From assembly GCF_006517175.1 (NCBI RefSeq), contig NZ_CP041186.1, forward strand, positions 1,116,001 to 1,180,000: a stretch of DNA of 64,000 nucleotides. Reading direction: 5' to 3'. The stretch comes from Persicimonas caeni (GTDB lineage Bacteria; Myxococcota_A; Bradymonadia; Bradymonadales; Bradymonadaceae). The notes beneath the pieces are model-generated. The model made no database searches. It worked only from the letters and a program-made list of their open reading frames with translations, and was not told where the DNA came from. The position numbers and the translations under genes are program-made. Of the stretch, positions 10,638 through 18,653 are shown one piece after another (the stretch's first letter is position 1; each line of letters starts with the position of its first letter).

Positions 10638-12841
10638 TGCCTGCTGAAGTTGAACGGGTAGTTGACCACGACAATGCCACCGCCTTTCGGCTCGGGGAAG
10701 ACCCAACGGCGAATCTTGGAGGTGACACACGATTCGACGGCGCGGTTCTTCAGGGTGCTGCTTCGCACCATCGCCGCGATAACATCACCGGTGCCGGAGA
10801 TGGTGAACTTGACCTTGATGCGACCAGACAAGTTTTTGTTCTTCTGCAGTTCCTTCTCGTAGCAGAAGGCAATCTCACGACGGTGCTTGCGAATGACGCG
10901 GCGGATGATCTCTTTGTCGAGCGAGCCGGTCACGACCGGGCGACCCGGCACAACCTGCGGAAGTTTGTTGTCTTTCTCGCCCAAGTTGCCGGCACCTTTA
11001 CCGTAACCGGAGCCACCACGACCGCCACCACCACGGCCGGCTGTGCCGACGTTGGCCATGCCAATGCCGCGCTCGGAGACGCCGCCGCCACCACGGCCGG
11101 AACCCGACAGCCCCAGCCCGCCAAAGCCCTTGGCCGTGCCGACCGAGTCGCCTTCGAGATTACCCAACGCGTGGATAGCGTCGCTGCCAACCGACTGGCT
11201 GCTGTTGCCCCACATGCTGCTGACCTGGTTTTGGTTGAAGACCTGCATGACACCGGCGTTCATCGCCACGTTGGTGTCGCGCGCCTTCTTGAGCTCCATA
11301 TTGGAGTTGTCGGGCGGGCCTTTGATGGCCATGCGCTTGTTCTCTTGCTCGGCATCCTCTTTGCCGGCCTGTCCCTCTTCGCCTTTATGCTTGGCCGCTT
11401 CCTCTTCGTTGCCCTGGTCCTTGTCGAGCCAGTCGGGTTCCTTCTTCTCTTCCTGCTCGGGCTTCATCATCATTTCGACGAAGCGGTCCTCAGCCTGGAA
11501 GCCATCGAGGTCGAGGCTCTTAGCATCGTCCGGCAGGGTCATCGCCAAGAAGAGGAACAGGATGTGGGCCACCGCGCTGATAGCCAGATACGGCAGCGGC
11601 TCGGTGTCGATGGAAAATCCACCGCCGATCACTGCAGGCATGTCAGTGAAATGGACCAAAAAGGTCGTCGCGCCGATGTCGATGCGCGCGCTACTGCGCG
11701 AGCCGATCGGCACTTCGAAGGCGCTGGGGGCCTCGGCGCTCTGCTTGGCGACGTTCTGTCCAATCGCCTCGCTGAGGCTGTAGCGCTGGTCGCCATTTTG
11801 GATGAAGCCGTCCATCGCCTGCGTAAAGATCAGGTAGAACGACCCACCGCGACACGCGATGAAGGGAAACTGGATATCTTGGCCGAATGCAGGGTCTTCG
11901 ATGACAAAGTCATTTTCCTTGTCCGGACCGATGGTCACGGTGCGCGGAGTGGGGAAACTTGTCACCGACAGGACGTGATCGGCCCAAATCATCGCGACCT
12001 CGAGCGTATCTCCGCCCGAACCCTCGAAGAACTCCTCCTGATACACGTCGCTGTCCGACGGTCCGTTGTAGGCAGTCGCCGTATCGGACTCGCCGCCGAC
12101 GAAACCCACAGGTTCCTCGGTGGCGATCCACTCACCGTTGGGATCGTAGTAGCCGTAGGCGACCTGCCACTGGCCGGCTTCATCGTAATAGCCGTAGCCA
12201 GCTTGGTACTGACCGTGCTCGTCGTACCAGTAGGGGATGTAGTTGTTCTGCTCGTCGTAATAGCCCTGCTGTGTGTACGGCTGGACGACGGTGCCGTCAG
12301 CCAGCGTGACCGCCTGGTGCTGAGCTCCCTGTCCGGTAGCCCGCTGCTGGGTCGACGCCGCCTGCTGCTCTTCGGCCTGCTGAGCCGACTGGTCAGCCTG
12401 GGCCGCCGGTTGCTCAGTCGGCTCGCCGGTTTGCTGGCGGTCGACGTCGAGCTTTTGCTCGAGACCGCTGGTCACCTGCGTGGCATCGCCCGCACCGCCA
12501 AATTCCATGTCGGCTGCCGGCTGTTCGCCCGCCTCCACGAAATTGACCCGCACGGTGGTGTCGCCGAACTGCAGTTCGTCGCCACTCGAAATTTCGGTCT
12601 TGGTTACCTTCTCTCCGTTGACGAACGTCCCCGACGCACTCCCCAGGTCGATGACGCTGTAAGATCCGCCCGACCCTTTCTCGATCACCGCGTGGATGCG
12701 CGAGACGTTCGGATCTTCGAGTCGTAGGTGGGAACTCGCCAACTTACCGATCTTAATGACGTTTTGGTCGAGTTCTTCAGTCCGTACAACTTCGCCGTCC
12801 CGGACGATCTCAAAGCGAAGTTTGACGCTGTTTTGACTCAT
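10634..12841 (-). CDS. FHA-domain, single-TM protein with AgmX/PglI C-terminal domain (GltG/PglI-like)
   Basis: Predicted 735 aa; ATG 12841 is preceded by AGGGATAAGGGAG. Order of parts: an FHA domain (residues ~5-105, with SSHLRLEDPNVSRIHA and SASGTFVNG), a Gln/Ala linker, four ~13-residue aromatic repeats of the type YDExGQYQAGYGY, a second FHA-like segment (TVTIGPDKENDFVIEDP), one membrane span (YLAISAVAHILFLFLAMTL), a charged linker, a Gly-rich stretch, and a C-terminal TonB-like AgmX/PglI domain with the paired Cys (IAFCYEKEL, VESCVTSK). This cytoplasmic FHA / TM / periplasmic TonB-like layout is that of GltG (PglI) in Myxococcus. FHA domains bind phosphothreonine, so kinase control is likely but no kinase is in the window. 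Confidence 0.85.
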   Translation of the reverse strand: MSQNSVKLRFEIVRDGEVVRTEELDQNVIKIGKLASSHLRLEDPNVSRIHAVIEKGSGGSYSVIDLGSASGTFVNGEKVTKTEISSGDELQFGDTTVRVNFVEAGEQPAADMEFGGAGDATQVTSGLEQKLDVDRQQTGEPTEQPAAQADQSAQQAEEQQAASTQQRATGQGAQHQAVTLADGTVVQPYTQQGYYDEQNNYIPYWYDEHGQYQAGYGYYDEAGQWQVAYGYYDPNGEWIATEEPVGFVGGESDTATAYNGPSDSDVYQEEFFEGSGGDTLEVAMIWADHVLSVTSFPTPRTVTIGPDKENDFVIEDPAFGQDIQFPFIACRGGSFYLIFTQAMDGFIQNGDQRYSLSEAIGQNVAKQSAEAPSAFEVPIGSRSSARIDIGATTFLVHFTDMPAVIGGGFSIDTEPLPYLAISAVAHILFLFLAMTLPDDAKSLDLDGFQAEDRFVEMMMKPEQEEKKEPDWLDKDQGNEEEAAKHKGEEGQAGKEDAEQENKRMAIKGPPDNSNMELKKARDTNVAMNAGVMQVFNQNQVSSMWGNSSQSVGSDAIHALGNLEGDSVGTAKGFGGLGLSGSGRGGGGVSERGIGMANVGTAGRGGGGRGGSGYGKGAGNLGEKDNKLPQVVPGRPVVTGSLDKEIIRRVIRKHRREIAFCYEKELQKNKNLSGRIKVKFTISGTGDVIAAMVRSSTLKNRAVESCVTSKIRRWVFPEPKGGGIVVVNYPFNFSRQ

Positions 12842-12881
12842 CGCTCCCTTATCCCTCAAAAGTGGTGCGCGCTACTCATGA

Positions 12882-12915
12882 GACGCCGTCGTATTCTGCA
12901 CCCGAGTACGGCGTC
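12882..12915. other. Inverted repeat upstream of the FHA gene
   Basis: GACGCCGT (12882-12889) and ACGGCGTC (12908-12915) form an 8-bp inverted repeat with an 18-nt spacer in the 126-bp gap between the small exported-protein gene and the FHA gene. No U-tract follows. It could be an operator or an RNA hairpin; nothing further can be said. Confidence 0.35.
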
Positions 12916-12967
12916 CGCCCCGGGCTTCCAGCCGCCGGGGTTCCGCCCGCGCGGCCAGTAACTCTCT

Positions 12968-13255
12968 TTACAGGTCCTCGACCGACTCGAGCATCTCCGG
13001 GATGAAATCCGAGCGAATCTTGATCAGACTGCTCGTCTTCCCGTGGGTCTGGCCGGTGATGTTCTCGCCGTCAGGCTTGACCAGACTTCCAGTGACGTCG
13101 TCACCCTCGAAGTCGTAGACCGTCTCCTTTTGGTACTGCACGTCTCCGCCGCCTTGCGTGCGGCCCACCTCCGGCTGCGGCATGTCTTGCGCCGCGCCCA
13201 TGGTCGGGATGAGAAAGACAGTAACTCCAGCGAGTACTTTGAGTTTTTTCAGCAT
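12968..13255 (-). CDS. Small exported protein, possibly CglF-like
   Basis: Predicted 95 aa from ATG 13255, which has GGAG 6 nt upstream. The N-terminus MLKKLKVLAGVTVFLIPTMGAAQ is a signal peptide with a likely cleavage after GAA or GAAQ. The mature ~72 residues contain VYDFEGDDVTGSLVKP and end in KIRSDFIPEMLESVEDL. From memory, small outer-membrane gliding proteins of the CglF type have a similar DFE...G.L.KP core; this assignment is tentative. It lies between the TPR lipoprotein and the FHA protein, which supports a role in the same envelope complex. A hairpin terminator and a 295-bp gap separate it from the gene upstream, so it may head its own transcript. Confidence 0.7.
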   Translation of the reverse strand: MLKKLKVLAGVTVFLIPTMGAAQDMPQPEVGRTQGGGDVQYQKETVYDFEGDDVTGSLVKPDGENITGQTHGKTSSLIKIRSDFIPEMLESVEDL

Positions 13256-13497
13256 GGCTGCTCCTACAGTCATCAGTAGGCCAGAATTTTCACGAAGCCT
13301 CGCCTCGACACGCTCGGCCTTGGCGACGGGTTCCAAGTGATTGGACAACGGGAGCGTTCGAAAGTTCCGAAGGTTCCCAAATAAATTTTAGCTTCAGTGT
13401 TTCTAGCTGTCTCAATGTACCACAGTGACACCACCGCGCAAAGCTAACCACAATCTGGCGCACTTCACGCGCGACTTTTTTCGAGTTCAAACACAAA

Positions 13498-13522
13498 CGC
13501 CCGCTAATTTGAATAGCGGGCG
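13498..13522 (-). terminator. Hairpin terminator after the 530-aa TPR lipoprotein gene
   Basis: A perfect 9-bp stem (CGCCCGCTA / TAGCGGGCG, 7-nt loop) lies 28 nt beyond the stop of the TPR lipoprotein gene. On the minus strand it is followed by a T-rich but imperfect tract. The rest of the 13256-13550 gap is AT-richer than the genes and probably carries the promoter of the next gene, but no clear -35/-10 pair stands out. Confidence 0.6.
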
Positions 13523-13550
13523 TATGTGGTCTGGGTAATTCATGCATAAA

Positions 13551-15143
13551 TCAGGAGCCTTCTTGAGCCGAGGCAGCCTCCTGCTGCTTCGACTCGCCCC
13601 CGTCCTGAGCTTGTCCGCCTTCGGGGTTCTCGGTGTCTCCGGCCCCGTCAGAGTCGCCTTCAGGCTGGTCCTGTTGCTCTTGTTGCTTCTCCTCTTCGGC
13701 CGCAGCCTGCTCGGCCTGCTGCTCCTTCATCATCTTCGCCTGGTCACGCAACTCTTTGACGGTGGTGCGAAGCTGGGGGATCTGCTCCTTGGTCGCCTTG
13801 ATGATCTTGGTGACCTGACCGATCCGCTCGTTGGCCTCTTTGCGGTGGGCTTCATTGCCCTTGTTGTCGTAGGCCAGATAGTTGCGGTAGTGCTCGATCG
13901 CTTGGTTGTAGTGATCGATCGCCTTCTCCAGGTTCTCGACGTTCCACTCCGTGGTCGCCGCACTCGCCTCGAGTTGGTCGACGGGATCGTCGCTCTTGGC
14001 CTGCGGTGGCGGCTCGCGATTGACCCCGGCAATGGCATCTTGCGCCTTGTGCTCGTGCTCGAGCACGCCCAAGTTATACTGGACGATGGCGTTCTTTGGC
14101 TCACGCTCCAAGATCTCTTTGTAGATCTTTTCGGCCGCCTCCAGATTACCCATGCCGCGCTTGGCGACCGCGATCGAAATCTTTGCCTCTGTGTTGTTCG
14201 GCTCCTGAGCGAGCACCTTTTCGAAGTGCGACAGGGCGCGCTCGTAATCACGCACGTTGAGGATGACCGCCCCCAGGTTCATGCGCGCCGGCACGTGATC
14301 GGGCTCGAGCTCGATGGCCTTTTGGAACTGACGGATCGCTTCGGTGACATCTTTACGGGCAAGTTCTACCAAGCCGAGAATGTTACGAAGATCGGGTTCC
14401 TTGAGGCCCTGATCCATCTTGAGCGCGTTGAGGATTACGAGCTTGGCGACGTCGTGGTTTCCACGGGCGTAGTAGATACGCGCCAGGTTGGCATACGCCT
14501 TGACGTTGCTCGCATCACCGGCCAGCGACAGGCGAGCGTGGCGCACCGCCTTGCCGAAGTCGTCATCCTGACGGAAGAACACGCTGATGTTGTTGTGGGC
14601 GGCCGGGTTGTAATTTTCGGCCTCGAGCGCGTCGCGAAAGTGCTGACGCGCCGCGTCCATATTCCCGTTATCGAGGGCCATCATGCCGAGATTGACGTGC
14701 GGCGCCCCGAGCTTCGGAGCCGTCTCGACGGCCTTTTTGTAAGCCTCGCGTGCATCTTCGACCTCACCCTGCTCCTCGTAGAGCAGCCCGAGGTTGAACC
14801 ACGCTTTTCCGAAACCGGGATCCTCATCGACGGCATCTTCGAGCGCGGAGACCGCGTCGCCCACACCCTGCTCGCCCTGCTTCTCGTAGATCTCGACCGC
14901 TTTCTCGAACTCTTTTTTGGCGTCGACGTTCGTGCTGCCGCCCTGCGCCAGATCCGAGGCGTTCTTGTCGTCTTTGGTATTCCCCCCGGTCGAGCACCCG
15001 CTGGCAACAAGCAGCAACGCGGCCAAGAGGATGGTGATCGTGCGGCCAAACCGGCCGGCGTGAGATTTTTCGATTCGCTTCATATCGCGTCTATTCATCG
15101 GTGTTTCGAGCCTCATGCTTCGCAAAGCCAGCAACGCTTTCAT
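13551..15143 (-). CDS. TPR-repeat lipoprotein, GltE/AglT-like
   Basis: Predicted 530 aa if started at 15143, where GAGGTGAG lies ~10 nt upstream and the preceding stop is 20 nt away. A start at 15083 (MKRIEKSHAGRFGR) would give a more usual signal length and cannot be excluded. The signal ends in the lipobox LLVASGC. At least eight TPR units follow (AWFNLGLLYEEQGEVEDA, PHVNLGMMALDNGNMDA, ARMNLGAVILNVRDYERA). After them comes a coiled coil (QVTKIIKATKEQIPQLRTT) and an acidic Gln-rich tail. AglT/GltE of Myxococcus is a TPR lipoprotein of similar size encoded next to the large TPR protein GltD/AgmU, as here. Role inferred: outer-membrane-side scaffold. Confidence 0.85.
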   Translation of the reverse strand: MKALLALRSMRLETPMNRRDMKRIEKSHAGRFGRTITILLAALLLVASGCSTGGNTKDDKNASDLAQGGSTNVDAKKEFEKAVEIYEKQGEQGVGDAVSALEDAVDEDPGFGKAWFNLGLLYEEQGEVEDAREAYKKAVETAPKLGAPHVNLGMMALDNGNMDAARQHFRDALEAENYNPAAHNNISVFFRQDDDFGKAVRHARLSLAGDASNVKAYANLARIYYARGNHDVAKLVILNALKMDQGLKEPDLRNILGLVELARKDVTEAIRQFQKAIELEPDHVPARMNLGAVILNVRDYERALSHFEKVLAQEPNNTEAKISIAVAKRGMGNLEAAEKIYKEILEREPKNAIVQYNLGVLEHEHKAQDAIAGVNREPPPQAKSDDPVDQLEASAATTEWNVENLEKAIDHYNQAIEHYRNYLAYDNKGNEAHRKEANERIGQVTKIIKATKEQIPQLRTTVKELRDQAKMMKEQQAEQAAAEEEKQQEQQDQPEGDSDGAGDTENPEGGQAQDGGESKQQEAASAQEGS

Positions 15144-15163
15144 TCCGTCGTGCTCACCTCGCG

Positions 15164-18100
15164 TCAGGAGGCGTCGGCCGTCTCATCTCCTTCGGCAGCG
15201 CCCTCGCCCTCGACGTCAGACGACTCGACGGCGTCCTCGGCCGCATCCTCGGTGGTGCCCTGGTCGAAGTCTTGGAGGCGATCCTCCTCTTTCATCTTGG
15301 TGATGAACGCCGAGCGCATGAAGCCAGGGTTGAGGTGCTCGGGTTCGGCGCGCAGCTCCGACGGCTTGCGATACTCCCGCGGGCGAAGCTTCGCCAACTG
15401 GATCTCGGCCTTCTTGCTGTACTCGTTGAACCAGTTTTGCTTGAGGGCCACATCGAGCGCCTGCTTGTATGCCTGCACCGCCTTGTTCTCGATCATCGAG
15501 GCGCGGTCTTCGAGCAGGCCCTTGTAGATCTCTTCCTGGTCATAAGTCAGGCGCTTGGGCACCGGGCTGTTTCGCACCGTCTCGGCGAAGTTCTGGTACT
15601 GCGCGCCAATGCGGTACAGCGCGGCAATGGCCCAGTCGGGACGCTTGAAGAGGATGACTTGCTCGAAGATCTTCTGAGCCTTCTCGGCGACCTCCATCTT
15701 CTTCTTGATGCGCTTTTGCAGCTCTTTCTCGTTGGCCGACTTGATGGTGATCTCGGCCATCTCCTGGAAGACGTCCTCACCAATCATGAACTTGGCGCGG
15801 GCGGCCGCGTCGCGACCGTCGCTCAGCTCACCCTGAGTCTTCTCGTCGAGCGACGTGTAGATATCGAGCGTCTTTTTGAACTCCTTGAGAGCTCGGCGCT
15901 TATTTCTCGGGCCGCCCTCGTCCCAGTAGTACATGCCGATGGCGGCGTGAGCCTTGAGAATGCGGTCGTAATCGGACTTCTTCTCGTACTCGCGCAGGAA
16001 GCGCTGGTACTGCTTGAGCGCCTTTCGCTCTTCGCCCTGCTTCTCGTAGATACGCGCGATCTGGAAGTAGGCGATGGCAGCGCGCTCGGGCTTCTTTTTG
16101 CCGAACAGCTTCAGGTAGTGCTCATAGTCCTTGATGGCGCGGTCATAATCGCCCAGTCCGTAGCGGAACTCGGAGGCGTTGGCCAAAGCCGGCTCGGCCT
16201 TCTCGTGCTCGGGGAAGTTGGCCACAAAGAGCTCATAGAACTTGGCGGCCTGACTGTAGACGGCCAGCGCGTGGTAGTTGCCGCCGATATTGTAGAGCGT
16301 CTTCGGCGCCAGGGGCGACTGCGGGGTCGCCTTGAGCAAGAAGACGCGCACCTTGATGGCTTTGCCGAGGTCGCGCATGCGCTCGAAGTCGAGCGCGGCG
16401 TTGTAGAGCGCCTTGTCGACGTACTCCGACTGCGGGAAATCACGGTAGAACTGAACGAAGCACTTGGCGGCGTCTTTCCACTGCTCCTTCTCGTCGTGGA
16501 CGGTGCAGATCTTGAAGCGGATCTGCACGTTGAGCGTGTTCACGCTGTCCATGAACGGCCCATCGTCGATGGGCTCTTTTTCGATGTATCCGACGACGGC
16601 CTTGTGCAGGCCCTCGAAGTCATTGAGCAGGTTGAGCGTGTCGAGGTGCAGGTTCGCCGCGATGACCGCCAGGCGGTGCTCGCTGTGGTTGTAGGCGATG
16701 TCCTTGAAGATCTCGAGCGCTTCACGGAAGTGGTTGAAGTCGTAATAGGTACGCGCCAAGTTGTATTTGACGTCGACGATACGCTCGCCGTCGGGCGCGT
16801 GCTTCATGTAGCGCTCGAGCGCGTGGATGAACTTTTTGTGAAGGTCGGGGATCTCCTTAGGCTTGGGCGGCTCCTTCTTGGCCTGCTCACCGTCCTTCTT
16901 CTCGTCCTTCTCATCGCTGGTCTCGTCGTCGACCTTGGCGATGCTGCTCTCGGCAATCTCCGCCTGCTCCTCGGAGGTGTCGACCACCTTGAAGTACGCC
17001 AACACCGCCGCGTGGACCGCATCTTCGGTGTACTTGCCCTTCGGGTCGATATCGATGACCTTCTCGTAGCTCTCGGCGGCCTTCTCCCACTGCTGCAGTT
17101 TGTAGAGCAGTTCAGCGTAGAAGAACGTCGTGGTGTACTTCTTGGGGGAGTCCGGGAAGGTCTCCAGGTAGTGCTTGTAGAGGTGGTAAGCCATCGAGTA
17201 CAGGTCGGCGTTTTTGGTCTTCTGCGCCTCGCGGTGGTACTGAGTGGCCCACTGGCGAACCAACGACTCGACGCGCTTTCGCTTGCGGTCGTAGTTCTGC
17301 TCTTTGGTGTCACCGAATTTGTCTTGGTCGGCGTACTGCACCAGCTTCATCAGACGGACCAACTCTTTGATCGACTTGACGCTGTAGGCGTTGGAGACCG
17401 TCTGGTTGCGCACGATCTCGTACTGGTAGTCGATCGTCTTGACGCTGGTCTTGTTGAGCTTGATGAGCTGTCGGTACATGCGCGTCGAGTCGCGCGTGTT
17501 GCCCATGTCGCCGTAGTGGATCGCCAGGCGCTCGGCCAACTTGAGCCAAGTCTCCTTGTCGTCGTTGGTGATATCCTTGAGGAAGGGGATTGCCTTTTTC
17601 GGGTTACCCACGTGCGAGTACGTGCGCACGATGTCCTTGCGCGCCTGCTTGATCAACGCCTTGCTCTGGGGGTGGTTCGGGTGCTTCTTGGCGTACTTGA
17701 TCACGTTGATGAACGTGTCGAGCGCCTTGTCCTTCTGGGCCATGTTGAAATAGCACCAGCCCGCCTTGTACTTGGCGTAGGCGTAGACCTCCGAATCCTT
17801 GTACTGAGCGGCCTTCTTGTAGGCCTTGAGCGCGTTTTGGGCGTCGTCGTTGTTGAAGTAGTACTCACCGAACGACAAGAGCACGTTGGGCACGTACTTG
17901 GTGTTGGGGAAGTCGCGGATGAGGCGCTTGAAGATCTTGATCGCCTCTTCCTGCTTGCCGATCTCTTGAAGGTTGGTCCCCAAGTAAAAGAGCACCTTGT
18001 CGAGATCTTTGAAATTCGGGTGGTTCTGATAGATATCGACGTAGAGCTGGACGGCTTCCTTCTTGAGCCGCTCGGCCTCGTCGAGCATGCGCTGCATGGA

Positions 18101-18571
18101 GGCGCGGCATTGCTTGGCCTTTTGCTTGTTGCCCTTGTCGTCGAGGGTGTAGCACTGGTCCTGTTTTTTGAACGCCGTCATCTCGTAGTACTTCGACTTG
18201 TCCCAGTACATCTCGGACAAGTTGAACAGGTACTCGGCGCACTTGGGGTTGCTCTGGGGGCAGCTGTCGATGAGCTTCTTGAGCTGGACGATCTGCTCGT
18301 CGAGCCGGCGCACGTTCTCGACTTGCTTGGTGGGAATCGAACTCGAGGCGCTGACATTCGGACCTTCCTCCTCGCCTTCGAGGGAGGGTCGCTCCTTTTG
18401 GTCCTTGGCCTCGGCGACCTGAACGGTCTTCTCTTCCTTCTCTTTTTCTTCGGGTGCCCCTTCCTGGGCCCATCCTTGCGCGGGCAGCGCGAGGCACAAC
18501 GCGGCGAGGAGCGCAGCGGCAAGCAGGCGCGCCTTGGTGTTGTCGGACGAGCGGTTGAAGAAAGCGATCAT
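15164..18571 (-). CDS. Large exported TPR protein, GltD/AgmU-like
   Basis: Predicted 1135 aa from ATG 18571, chosen for AAGGAG 6 nt upstream; earlier in-frame starts run into the preceding gene. The N-terminus carries a Sec signal (ARLLAAALLAALCLALPAQGWAQ). The mature protein opens with a Glu/Lys-rich stretch and then contains many TPR-like units from end to end (VLFYLGTNLQEIGKQEEA, AAIAYFQIARIYEKQGEE, ALYNAALDFERMRDLGKA), interrupted by a Glu/Lys/Asp-rich insert near the middle (SDEKDEKKDGEQAKKEPP). AgmU/GltD of M. xanthus is a periplasmic TPR protein of about the same length. The gene lies between a GltC-like and a GltE-like gene, the same neighbourhood. It most likely links inner and outer membrane parts. 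Confidence 0.85.
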   Translation of the reverse strand: MIAFFNRSSDNTKARLLAAALLAALCLALPAQGWAQEGAPEEKEKEEKTVQVAEAKDQKERPSLEGEEEGPNVSASSSIPTKQVENVRRLDEQIVQLKKLIDSCPQSNPKCAEYLFNLSEMYWDKSKYYEMTAFKKQDQCYTLDDKGNKQKAKQCRASMQRMLDEAERLKKEAVQLYVDIYQNHPNFKDLDKVLFYLGTNLQEIGKQEEAIKIFKRLIRDFPNTKYVPNVLLSFGEYYFNNDDAQNALKAYKKAAQYKDSEVYAYAKYKAGWCYFNMAQKDKALDTFINVIKYAKKHPNHPQSKALIKQARKDIVRTYSHVGNPKKAIPFLKDITNDDKETWLKLAERLAIHYGDMGNTRDSTRMYRQLIKLNKTSVKTIDYQYEIVRNQTVSNAYSVKSIKELVRLMKLVQYADQDKFGDTKEQNYDRKRKRVESLVRQWATQYHREAQKTKNADLYSMAYHLYKHYLETFPDSPKKYTTTFFYAELLYKLQQWEKAAESYEKVIDIDPKGKYTEDAVHAAVLAYFKVVDTSEEQAEIAESSIAKVDDETSDEKDEKKDGEQAKKEPPKPKEIPDLHKKFIHALERYMKHAPDGERIVDVKYNLARTYYDFNHFREALEIFKDIAYNHSEHRLAVIAANLHLDTLNLLNDFEGLHKAVVGYIEKEPIDDGPFMDSVNTLNVQIRFKICTVHDEKEQWKDAAKCFVQFYRDFPQSEYVDKALYNAALDFERMRDLGKAIKVRVFLLKATPQSPLAPKTLYNIGGNYHALAVYSQAAKFYELFVANFPEHEKAEPALANASEFRYGLGDYDRAIKDYEHYLKLFGKKKPERAAIAYFQIARIYEKQGEERKALKQYQRFLREYEKKSDYDRILKAHAAIGMYYWDEGGPRNKRRALKEFKKTLDIYTSLDEKTQGELSDGRDAAARAKFMIGEDVFQEMAEITIKSANEKELQKRIKKKMEVAEKAQKIFEQVILFKRPDWAIAALYRIGAQYQNFAETVRNSPVPKRLTYDQEEIYKGLLEDRASMIENKAVQAYKQALDVALKQNWFNEYSKKAEIQLAKLRPREYRKPSELRAEPEHLNPGFMRSAFITKMKEEDRLQDFDQGTTEDAAEDAVESSDVEGEGAAEGDETADAS

Positions 18572-18653
18572 CTGGTGCTCCTTGAAGCTAGTCATCGAGC
18601 GCGCCGCCAACAGTCGGCGCCGAGGCGGCCGCGCCCAGCTCACACGTGTGCGC

